This document shows, in pieces, positions 18,515-25,124 of a stretch of 64,000 nt of DNA. The translations under genes were made by a program, and so were the position numbers. Numbering within the stretch: position 1 is the first letter of the stretch; each line of letters opens with the position of its first letter. Below the pieces are notes generated by a model, which worked only from the letters and a program-made list of their open reading frames with translations, searched no databases and was not told the DNA's origin. The stretch comes from JBBDYG01 sp040901765 (lineage in GTDB: Bacteria > Planctomycetota > Planctomycetia > Pirellulales > Lacipirellulaceae): the NCBI GenBank assembly GCA_040901765.1, contig JBBDYG010000104.1, positions 1-64,000 on the forward strand. The letters are read 5' to 3'.

Positions 18515-18889
18515 TCACCAAGGATTCCAGCATCCACAGTCGCCACAGTCAGGCAGCGAATCGTAAATCGTATCGGTCACAACCCGGTACGCTTCAGGCG
18601 TGGAAAGAATCGGATGCTGCGTTCGCCGCTCGTAACCGACCAGTTGCATCATCCGCATTTTCAACCCATACCCTTCGTAATCGCCGTAGCCGTACCAGAC
18701 GGCGTTCGGGCAGAACTTAACGCCGGCGGTGCCGTGGTGGGCTTGGGCTTCCGCCAGAAGCGGCGCTAGCTCCGGCTCCAAGGCGACTAGCTCCGCCCAG
18801 GTCAGTTTGTGGTCCAGCGGCGGCAAGGCAGGCAGCCGCGGGAACTCGGCGGTCAACTCCGCCATCGTGTAGCTTCGGAACCGGGTCAT
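18515..18889 (-). CDS. Small hypothetical protein of the element, 124 residues
   Basis: No named family. ATG 18889 is preceded by GGAGA and gives MTRFRSYTMAELTAEFPRLP; an earlier in-frame ATG (18937) lies in the repeat cluster and is rejected. The C-terminal half has a cysteine-containing end, DSLPDCGDCGCWNPW, with three closely spaced cysteines that might bind metal. It is the first cargo gene after the origin-like repeat region. Confidence 0.6.
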   Translation of the reverse strand: MTRFRSYTMAELTAEFPRLPALPPLDHKLTWAELVALEPELAPLLAEAQAHHGTAGVKFCPNAVWYGYGDYEGYGLKMRMMQLVGYERRTQHPILSTPEAYRVVTDTIYDSLPDCGDCGCWNPW

Positions 18890-18908
18890 CGTCGATGGTC
18901 TCCAAGGG

Positions 18909-19085
18909 GCAAAAACTACAGTGAGCAAAACAAACACTTATGGACGGGGGGGCAAAGCAAACAACACACAGCCCCTACTACGTAGGGGGGCTGTTGTGTT
19001 TGCTTTGCCCTTTGCCCAAAACGAGCGCTTTAGGTAGCAAAACGAGCGCGCTTGTTTTGCCCGTTGGTTTTGCTTTTTGGGAACG
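18909..19085. repeat. Iteron-like repeat cluster, candidate replication origin of the element
   Basis: Short GCAAA-type repeats crowd this gap: GCAAAACAAACA at 18924-18935, GCAAAGCAAACA at 18952-18963 and its inverse at 18997-19008, forming a long stem around a TACGTA-containing loop. A second type, GCAAAACGAGCGC, appears at 19037-19049, with C for the first G at 19016-19028, and inverted with one change at 19048-19060. A further inverted GTTTTGC lies at 19066-19073. The cluster directly follows the 3' end of the helicase gene, the position of the origin in several satellite families. Terminator activity is an alternative or additional role. Confidence 0.65.
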
Positions 19086-19088
19086 CTT

Positions 19089-20606
19089 TCAAGGGAGCGA
19101 AAATCCATCGCAACTCCGGTTTGTCGGGGGCACTTGGTAGCGAACGGAAACGATTTCTCCGCTGTCTAAAAGCGCGGCTAAGTCGGCTCCGAACCTCCGC
19201 GAATTGCCAGTTCGGTTGTGTAAGTCGGTCTTGCTAGTGCGGCGGTCAGGGAACTTGCGGAGAATGTCGATGATCTGCCTTTGTCGCTCCGTCGCTTCCA
19301 CCTCCTCCGTCTCCGCTTTAGTTCGCTGTTTTGTTTCGCGCTCCTGCCGCTCCCCTTCGCTGGCGGCAGCCACTTCAACGCCCCACACACGCCCCCCTAC
19401 GTCGCTCTGGCGTCCCTCTACAACATCCAGCCACTTCCGGGCGCCAAACCCCGCCGAACCGCCGGCAACGAGCCACAACCAATGCTCGCCTGTCTCTTCA
19501 TCCCATTCACGGCGACGGTTCAAGATCAACCAGAATCGCGCCCACTCGGCAAACCCGCTGCCGGTGATTTCTTCCAACGTGGGGCAGCCGTAGGGAACGG
19601 ATGTCACTTTCCGATTGTGATGCACCATAACAATGCTGCATCCGGTCTCCCGGACGATTTCGCCAACCGGCCCCAACGCGCTCGCCACGGCGGCAAGGTT
19701 GTTCTGATCGAGTCCCGCCAGCGCTAGGTAAGTGGGGTCGATCATCAGGCACCGTAGCTCATTGGCATCGATGAACCGCTTGATTTCGTCCAGCCACTCG
19801 ATGGATTGCAGCCGTGGGCAGCGTGTTGAAATGTAGCAGTTGTTCAGTTCGCAAAGGTCGATGCCCTTACTGCGGCAGATCCGTTTAATGGTCTCGGCAA
19901 TCGTGGCCGCGCCACTCTCGGCGCTAATGATGCCGCAGTTGATCGGTTCGGGAATCGGCCAATGCGCCAGGAACGCCGAACCGGTGGCCATAGATATACA
20001 AGCGTCAATCGCAATGGTTGTTTTGAGGCTCTTGCTTTTCGCGCTGATAACGCCCGGTTGCCCCGCCACGATGCAACCCGGAATCAGATATTCGATTCGA
20101 TGGTCCGCCGCAGCGAATTGACTCATGGGCATCGCATCGTGCAGCAGCGACTCGCCTGTTTCGTTGCGCCGAAAATCATCGAACGTGCTGCCGATTTCAT
20201 GGATGATTTCGCGCGACGATTTGCCATTGAGCGAGTCGTGCGACAGCAAGCCGGCCAAGTCATGCAACCGCCGCTTGCGACTCCACTCGGCAACCAGGCC
20301 GGCGAAGTAGGCCGCGTGCGCGCTCGTTACTACTTTCGATTCTAACTCTGCGAAAAACTCCGCCACGTCCACCTTGCTTGCAAACGGCCTTTTGCCGGCC
20401 AACTCGCCCGCCAATGCGAGCGGGTCAAGCGGCAAGCCGCGCCGGTGGAAGTCGGTGGCCACGGAAAAAAATGCGGCACAATGCAGGTCGGTAAAGTCGC
20501 TGGCTTGTAAATGCCGCGCCGCCATGATCGTGGGCGGAGACAGCAGCACACTTCCGCAGAATCCGATTTCGGCGTCCGGTGCCGATGGGCTGGCGTCCGT
20601 GGTCAT
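19089..20606 (-). CDS. DnaB/RepA-like replicative helicase or AAA ATPase of the element
   Basis: The 505-residue protein has an N-terminal DnaB-N-like domain (EIGFCGSVLLSPPTIMAARHLQ, then a helical bundle to about residue 130) and a RecA-like ATPase core resembling RepA (AAA_25). The Walker A position reads SAKSKSLKTT, lacking the usual glycines but keeping Lys-Thr. Walker B is CLMIDPTYLALA and a sensor-like VMVHHNRK follows. A C-terminal winged-helix-like segment (RQRIIDILRKF onward; letters approximate) ends the protein. ATG 20606 overlaps the stop of the small upstream gene. The open frame to 20966 is noise. It probably drives replication of the excised element. Confidence 0.82.
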   Translation of the reverse strand: MTTDASPSAPDAEIGFCGSVLLSPPTIMAARHLQASDFTDLHCAAFFSVATDFHRRGLPLDPLALAGELAGKRPFASKVDVAEFFAELESKVVTSAHAAYFAGLVAEWSRKRRLHDLAGLLSHDSLNGKSSREIIHEIGSTFDDFRRNETGESLLHDAMPMSQFAAADHRIEYLIPGCIVAGQPGVISAKSKSLKTTIAIDACISMATGSAFLAHWPIPEPINCGIISAESGAATIAETIKRICRSKGIDLCELNNCYISTRCPRLQSIEWLDEIKRFIDANELRCLMIDPTYLALAGLDQNNLAAVASALGPVGEIVRETGCSIVMVHHNRKVTSVPYGCPTLEEITGSGFAEWARFWLILNRRREWDEETGEHWLWLVAGGSAGFGARKWLDVVEGRQSDVGGRVWGVEVAAASEGERQERETKQRTKAETEEVEATERQRQIIDILRKFPDRRTSKTDLHNRTGNSRRFGADLAALLDSGEIVSVRYQVPPTNRSCDGFSLP

Positions 20607-20833
20607 GCCGCGCCCTCCATCCGCGGCGACTCGGCCTCGCGGATACCGGCCCGGACCGCCTGCCGGGCGCGCAAGAGCGCCATCGTCGCCGACAGATGAA
20701 GGTGATCGCCGTCGCCACCGTTCATTTTCGCGGCGGTGTAGCGGGCGAGCGTCGACAGATTGCGCTCTGCCCAGGCGAGCGCCGGCGCGATATGCTCGCT
20801 TGCCACCGGCGGGGGGAGAGTGATACGATCCAT
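20603..20833 (-). CDS. Small helical protein translated with the helicase, 76 residues
   Basis: No family recognised. A very good ribosome site (GGAGGT, spaced about seven bases) precedes ATG 20833. The protein is mostly helical with LAWAERNLSTLARYTAAKM in the middle. Its stop overlaps the helicase start by four bases (ATGA), so translation is coupled. It may be a helicase loader or accessory protein; that is a guess from position only. Confidence 0.65.
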   Translation of the reverse strand: MDRITLPPPVASEHIAPALAWAERNLSTLARYTAAKMNGGDGDHLHLSATMALLRARQAVRAGIREAESPRMEGAA

Positions 20834-20913
20834 GTAGATACCTCCATGTGGCCCGTGCCCCGCCTTGCCGTTGGGGTGCGGGCCTTTTTCTGGCCCGCCG
20901 GGCGGGTGATAGA

Positions 20914-21213
20914 TCAGACGCCCATCTCTGCGAGCTGCTTTTCGGCGCGGTCAATCGCCGCCTCACGCGACTTCGTGCGGGGGGCTGGGGCCGGATCGCC
21001 GCTGCGGGCCGCGGTCACTCGCTCGCAGAACTCTTCGTACCACTGGCGCGTGGTGTAGCGGATCGAGCCACCGATGCAGCCGGTGCGGAGCTTGACGCCC
21101 TTCACACCCCTCAAGGCCCACCGCCAAACGGTGACGGGGGAAACGCCTTCAGCGCTGGCGAGCTTGGGGAGGGAGATGCGCTCGGCCGGGGGAGCGACGG
21201 GGAGAGATACCAT
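20914..21213 (-). CDS. DUF1580-type helix-turn-helix protein, possible excisionase or regulator
   Basis: The 99-residue protein matches the DUF1580 pattern known from planctomycetes: ERISLPKLASAEGVSPVTVWRWALRGVKG, then a strand with IRYTTRQWYEEFCERVT. The first part is a MerR/excisionase-like helix-turn-helix. Start ATG 21213 follows GAGG; the open frame to 21252 is not used. Position between integrase and replication genes fits a directionality factor or a transcription regulator. The tail (PAPAPRTKSREAAIDRAEKQ) is basic and helical. Confidence 0.78.
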   Translation of the reverse strand: MVSLPVAPPAERISLPKLASAEGVSPVTVWRWALRGVKGVKLRTGCIGGSIRYTTRQWYEEFCERVTAARSGDPAPAPRTKSREAAIDRAEKQLAEMGV

Positions 21214-21308
21214 TGTATTGCCTCGCAAGTTGGAAGTGTGAATGACTGTCACTTGCTGGCGATGGTAATTGACGAAACGGCGAGTGTTCCCGGTTGGTCC
21301 GGGTTGTC

Positions 21309-21914
21309 CTAGGTTGTCCCTATCGTTCTGTTTTTCTTTAGCGTGTCGGCTGGGAACACTTCAGGGAGTTGGCGATTGAACTCTTGCTCCAAGATCGGGC
21401 GCGCTATCGACCACGCCCACTTGTGAGCTTTACCCGCGCCGCCTTCCTCTGCGGGCGCGGGCAATTTGGCGGCGTCGTACAGATTCCGCCGAATGGTCTT
21501 AGGACTAACCGATACGATGGCGGCCATCTGGCTAAGCGTAACGTGATAGTCGTAGTCCGTGGTCGGCAGCTTTTTGCTCGATCGCTCCCGCAAGCCAGCC
21601 ATTAGCCGGGCGGTAAAGATTGGCGCGTCTCCGCGCCGAGTGCCGTCTCGGCTTGGGCCGCTGGTGGAAGTATAAATCTGCGGCAATGGCTCGCCGTCCG
21701 CCGCTTCGATGGTCGCCAAGAATTGCTCGATATGCTTATCGTCGAATCCCGCTTGATGCAGAACGACGGCCCATTCCGCTGACAATCCGATCGGCCAATC
21801 CAATCCTGTGAGTTGCTTAAACTCTGCGGCGAACGCCTCGTCGGCTTGCCTCTCTGCGGGGGAGTCCTGCAATCGAATCTTGAATTGCGATTTAATTACG
21901 TCCTGAAGTCTCAT
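21309..21914 (-). CDS. Putative DNA-binding protein of the element (helix-turn-helix)
   Basis: The 201-residue protein starts at ATG 21914 behind an AGGAGGT ribosome site. The C-terminal half includes HVTLSQMAAIVSVSPKTIRR, a plausible helix-turn-helix with the SPKTIRR recognition helix. The N-terminal half contains LSAEWAVVLHQAGFDDKHIEQFLATIE, of unknown function. It lies between integrase and DUF1580 genes. I propose a regulator or replication-initiation factor, but no family name can be given. Confidence 0.6.
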   Translation of the reverse strand: MRLQDVIKSQFKIRLQDSPAERQADEAFAAEFKQLTGLDWPIGLSAEWAVVLHQAGFDDKHIEQFLATIEAADGEPLPQIYTSTSGPSRDGTRRGDAPIFTARLMAGLRERSSKKLPTTDYDYHVTLSQMAAIVSVSPKTIRRNLYDAAKLPAPAEEGGAGKAHKWAWSIARPILEQEFNRQLPEVFPADTLKKNRTIGTT

Positions 21915-22029
21915 AACGCACTACCTCCTATGTCGCCGGGCCGACCAGCCGCGCCGCCGGGGGTAGTGCTGCCCGGAAGCGTGGCCGGTCTAGTGCGGAG
22001 CTACCGCACGAACCCGGCAGGTCATAATC

Positions 22030-23205
22030 CTAACCAATCAACCGCGCCACCTCGATACCCTTGCTCATATCGCGCTCGGCATAGACTTGCGTCACGTCGG
22101 CCCGCGAATGACCCAGCGCAATTTGCGCCGCTTCCAACCCGTGCCCACGTCTCACGTCGGTAGCGAAGCTATGCCGCAGCCGGTTCGGTCCCCACGGCTT
22201 GATGCCCGCTTTGATGCAGGCGTAGCGGATCGCTTGATGGTAGGACCGGGAATCGTAGCACTCGCCCGGCGACTTGCGTGGTTTTCGCTTGACGTTGCTG
22301 CCGGGCTTATTGCCGCACGAAAGCGGAGTTACGCGGTTCGCCGTCATTGCCTTGCGCCGCTTCGTTTCGGCGTCGATGGGCCGGAAGCAGTACATCGCCG
22401 CATCGCGCGCCAGGTAACGCAAGAGAACCGCTTGCGCCGATGGGCCGATGAACACTACCCGTTTCTTTCCATGGTGCGCCGTTTTATGCTCGGCCGGTGA
22501 GAATGTCCAGACTTCGCCGCTACGGTCGATGTCGCACGGCCGCATGATGCAGACCTCTGCGGGCCGCATTCCGGTCAGCCGCTGGACGCGAACCATGTCG
22601 CCCACCACGTCGGACAAGTACGCGAGCGTTACCGCAACGTGTAGATCGTGAACCGGCAGAACTGGGTCGGATTCCTTAGCGGTTGTTTTGCCGCGCCGCA
22701 GTCCCGGCACCATCGACAACGCTTGTGGAACGCTTGCCGCTACCTTCGCTTCGGACGCTGCCCAGCGGAACATGCGAGCGACCCGCCGCATACTCGCGTT
22801 AATATGGGTTCGGCTCCAGCCAAGCTTGATTATTTTGAGTCGCAACGCTCGGAATTGGAGAACTCCGAACTCAGCGGCGGGGGTCCGCCCGTACAACTCT
22901 TTGAGGGGCCGCACGACGTAGATGATGCTCTGGAATTCACTACTCGCACCGTTGCCGTAATAGCCCTTGGCGTAGGCCAGATAATCCGCGGCCAATTCAC
23001 TGACAGTCGCAACCTGCGCTGCGGTGCCGAACGACGTGGATCGCCCCCCGGCAAGCCACTCCATAACGAGCCGGTCATACTCCAGCTTGCTCGCCTTGGT
23101 GCCGTGGGGGCCGCAGTAGAAACGGCGTCCGTTTAGCTCTACGAACGCCTGACCGCTGGCCTTATGTTTGCGATAGGCGGGAATCAGCTTGCATGGTCGG
23201 GCCAT
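22030..23205 (-). CDS. Tyrosine recombinase (integrase) of the tRNA-Asp element
   Basis: The 391-residue site-specific recombinase catalyses integration and excision. An arm- or core-binding N-terminal domain (about 60-160) is followed by the catalytic domain with Box I arginine in LTGMRPAEVCIMRP, then GPNRLRHSFATDVRR, LGHSRADVTQ and the nucleophile tyrosine in VYAERD. The usual first histidine of the HxxR box is an asparagine (PNRLRH), so only the later histidine remains in that motif. It is 127 bp from the intact tRNA-Asp and transcribed away from it, the usual arrangement. A perfect palindrome lies upstream. Confidence 0.93.
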   Translation of the reverse strand: MARPCKLIPAYRKHKASGQAFVELNGRRFYCGPHGTKASKLEYDRLVMEWLAGGRSTSFGTAAQVATVSELAADYLAYAKGYYGNGASSEFQSIIYVVRPLKELYGRTPAAEFGVLQFRALRLKIIKLGWSRTHINASMRRVARMFRWAASEAKVAASVPQALSMVPGLRRGKTTAKESDPVLPVHDLHVAVTLAYLSDVVGDMVRVQRLTGMRPAEVCIMRPCDIDRSGEVWTFSPAEHKTAHHGKKRVVFIGPSAQAVLLRYLARDAAMYCFRPIDAETKRRKAMTANRVTPLSCGNKPGSNVKRKPRKSPGECYDSRSYHQAIRYACIKAGIKPWGPNRLRHSFATDVRRGHGLEAAQIALGHSRADVTQVYAERDMSKGIEVARLIG

Positions 23206-23233
23206 TGTGAAGGTTCTCCCTAGGTTGCCCAGA

Positions 23234-23257
23234 GTTATCGGGTATGTACCCGATAAC
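23234..23257. promoter_or_regulatory. Perfect palindrome upstream of the integrase, shared with the left end
   Basis: GTTATCGGGTA (23234-23244) and TACCCGATAAC (23247-23257) form a perfect 11-bp inverted repeat with a two-base centre, between the integrase start and the tRNA. A near copy sits at 14355-14379 at the opposite end. It may be a repressor operator for the integrase or a recombinase/excisionase site. Confidence 0.7.
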
Positions 23258-23330
23258 CCCAGCGGGAAAACGCCTCACTGCCGACCATCGGCAGGTTAAC
23301 TAAACTCTTGCTACGGCGTGACTTACGTCG

Positions 23331-23374
23331 AGCGACGCGGACGGGACTCGAACCCGCAACCACTGGATCGACAG
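23331..23374. repeat. Attachment-site copy within the intact tRNA-Asp
   Basis: This is the integrase-proximal copy of the 44-bp perfect repeat matching 14182-14225. It covers the tRNA from the anticodon loop to two bases beyond its 3' end, so the element restores a complete tRNA gene on insertion. Confidence 0.93.
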
Positions 23375-23406
23375 TCCAGTACTCTAACCAATTGAGCTAC
23401 CGCGCC
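23333..23406 (-). tRNA. tRNA-Asp (GUC)
   Basis: On the minus strand the 74-nt sequence folds as a cloverleaf: acceptor GGCGCGG/CCGCGTC, D-stem GCTC/GAGT, anticodon stem CTGGA/TCCAG around loop CTGTCGA (anticodon GTC), and T-stem GCGGG/CCCGT around TTCGAGT. The discriminator is G and no CCA is encoded. It is the integration target of the neighbouring element. Confidence 0.96.
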
Positions 23407-23725
23407 GGAACAGAATTCGCCACCGGGCAACGACATCGTTGGGCGTGCTGCCGGCTGGGAAACTATAGATTCTACGCAGACGGTTTTTCGTCCGTCAATG
23501 GCCCCACACGTGCGATGATCGGCCACGGCCGCAGGACGTGATGAACGCGCGGGTTGAACCGGTCGCAAGGAATCCGCAGGTGTCGAGATCTTGACGGTTG
23601 GCCGCCGGAAATGGGACCCACGGCTCCGCGTATGGCGTAGGTTTGGGAAGGGGCTTCCCCGGCGGCTGCCAAAAGCTCCGCGACTGCAATTTTCCGCACG
23701 ATTGGCGCGCAGCTAGGATCACGTC
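23407..23725. other. Intergenic region, no gene seen
   Basis: About 320 bases lie between tRNA-Asp and the small membrane protein gene. Minus-strand frames cross it but read as low-quality sequence. Nothing recognisable was found. Confidence 0.5.
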
Positions 23726-23869
23726 ATGGGTTACTTCATGAGTGTGGTGAACGACATCTGGCGATGGTTCACCCTCCTCAATCGCGAGGAATGGTTGGTA
23801 GTGCTCGGCGTCGGCGCGGCCTGCGGATTCCTATGCATGCGGGGCTTCGGATCGCGAAACGAATACTAA
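23726..23869 (+). CDS. 47-residue membrane protein
   Basis: The small frame reads MGYFMSVVNDIWRWFTLLNR, then EEWLVVLGVGAACGFLCMRG and ends SRNEY. One transmembrane helix is evident (about residues 24-40) with an amphipathic tryptophan-rich segment before it. AGGA lies about eight bases before the ATG. I do not know a function, but the protein looks conserved-type rather than random, with no proline and a clean membrane topology. Confidence 0.6.
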   Translation: MGYFMSVVNDIWRWFTLLNREEWLVVLGVGAACGFLCMRGFGSRNEY

Positions 23870-23945
23870 TAGTTAGTCGTTAGTCGTAAGTAGATGAAAG
23901 CGAAGTTTCTCTAACGACTAACGACCAACCACTAACGACTTGTTA
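23868..23945. repeat. Inverted low-complexity leader before the diguanylate cyclase gene
   Basis: Tandem AGTTAGTCGTTAGTCG units (23870-23885) are mirrored downstream by CGACTAACGACC and CACTAACGACT (about 23913-23940), giving a long imperfect hairpin that ends about 15 bases before the start at 23959. This is one of the window's 'word-pair' leaders. Confidence 0.7.
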
Positions 23946-23958
23946 CAAAGGTCATGCA

Positions 23959-24966
23959 ATGGATTCATGGATCGTGGGCATTAGCGAGACGATGGGGCTC
24001 GCCGCGGTGGCGCTAATCGGGTATTTATTCGGCCGGCGGACGCGGACTGAAATCTCGGACGCCGAACGTGCCGATCGAGATCGCGAGATCGAGCGGGCGG
24101 CGCAAATCGCCGGGCGGCTCGAACGCATCGCCGAGGCACTGCGTCAATCGCTTGCGAGCCATCACGCCCAGGTACTTCAATTCAAGCGCAGATTGCGACA
24201 AGTCCGCGAGCTTCCCAGCGACCAGTCGTGGGAAGTGCTGTGCAATGAAGCGGAATTGGTGCTCGTACCGACAATGGCTCTCGCCAGCCAATTGTCGCAG
24301 GCTTACGATCAGCTTCGGCAACAGTCGCAGGCACTCGCAACCTTTACGGCAGGCCGCGTCGATCCGCTGACCGGCATCGCGACCGCCCGGGCCTTGGAGG
24401 AGCAAATCGCGTTTCACCTCCGCTGCCAGCAGACGAATCGCAATGCATTCTCCATCGCGATGTTAACCGTCGATGTTTCCGCGCCGGACGCCGCATCGCA
24501 AGCCGAATTAGATCGCACGCTGCAAAATGTCGCTCACTTATTGCAGCGCTCGGTGCGGGGTCATGACTTCCTCGCCCGGTACGGCAGCGAGGAGTTCGCC
24601 GTGCTGCTCCCCAACACGAAACTGCAAGGCGCCAATCATTTTGCCCAGCGGATCCGCCAACTCGTTGCGGACCAGTTGAGCCTGACGATGAGCATCGGGC
24701 TGTCGGAATCGGTGACGGAGGACGACGTGAGGTCGCTACTCGGTCGGGCCGACTCCGCTCTCTACAGCGCTCGGGCGTCTGGCGGCGACGGCCAGTTTTC
24801 CCATACCGGCGCGGCAATCCGCTCGCAAGACGAGGTAATGATCGCGGCGGCAAGCGACTCCCTGTCGGTACCCGATTCCAAGCTACCGAAAATCTACGCC
24901 ACTTCAGAACAGGTCGACGTCTCGCTCGACGAACTGACCGAAGCGCTGGTTGAAGCCAGCGCTTAA
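23959..24966 (+). CDS. Membrane-anchored diguanylate cyclase (GGDEF domain)
   Basis: The 335-residue protein should make cyclic di-GMP. An N-terminal membrane helix (MGLAAVALIGYLFGRR, residues 11-26) is followed by a coiled-coil linker to about 130, then the GGDEF domain starting DPLTGIATARALEEQ. The active-site loop reads RYGSEEF, an accepted variant of GGDEF. An intact RxxD inhibitory site (RGHD) lies exactly five residues before it, so product inhibition is expected. The C-terminal tail beyond SIGLSESV is unstructured. The start is ATG 23959, behind a hairpin leader. Confidence 0.9.
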   Translation: MDSWIVGISETMGLAAVALIGYLFGRRTRTEISDAERADRDREIERAAQIAGRLERIAEALRQSLASHHAQVLQFKRRLRQVRELPSDQSWEVLCNEAELVLVPTMALASQLSQAYDQLRQQSQALATFTAGRVDPLTGIATARALEEQIAFHLRCQQTNRNAFSIAMLTVDVSAPDAASQAELDRTLQNVAHLLQRSVRGHDFLARYGSEEFAVLLPNTKLQGANHFAQRIRQLVADQLSLTMSIGLSESVTEDDVRSLLGRADSALYSARASGGDGQFSHTGAAIRSQDEVMIAAASDSLSVPDSKLPKIYATSEQVDVSLDELTEALVEASA

Positions 24967-24975
24967 GCATTGTTA

Positions 24976-25041
24976 TTAGCCGCGCTCGCTTGCGACGCGC
25001 TCTAGCTGCGGGCAGAGCGCGTCGCAAGCGATCGCGGTTAA
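24976..25041. terminator. Large palindrome after the diguanylate cyclase gene
   Basis: Arms of 28 bases (24976-25003 and 25014-25041) pair at 26 positions around a 10-base loop. The stem includes the palindrome-prone GCTTGCGACGCGCTCT. It starts 9 bases after the upstream stop, so it may act as a terminator, but there is no T run and the sequence resembles other dispersed GCCGCG-type repeats here. Confidence 0.65.
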
Positions 25042-25124
25042 CCTTGCACTCCGTCGCCGCCAACGGAAGATTCTGGTACGCTCAGGGAAGCGGCGTACCC
25101 GCGGCATCCCACGGAGGAAGCACC

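Larger units (their letters stand above)
14182..23374. mobile_element. Integrated element in tRNA-Asp, satellite- or island-like, about 9.2 kb
   Basis: A 44-bp perfect direct repeat (14182-14225 and 23331-23374) made of the 3' part of tRNA-Asp bounds the element. A tyrosine recombinase gene sits 127 bp inside the tRNA-proximal end. Nearly all internal genes run leftward: integrase, HTH protein, DUF1580 protein, small protein, helicase, then six small unknown genes. A repeat cluster beside the helicase gene resembles a replication origin. No structural phage, terminase, relaxase or type IV secretion gene was recognised. The layout recalls phage satellites and phage-inducible islands, but an integrated plasmid or decayed prophage cannot be excluded. 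Boundaries are firm; class is inference. Confidence 0.88.
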
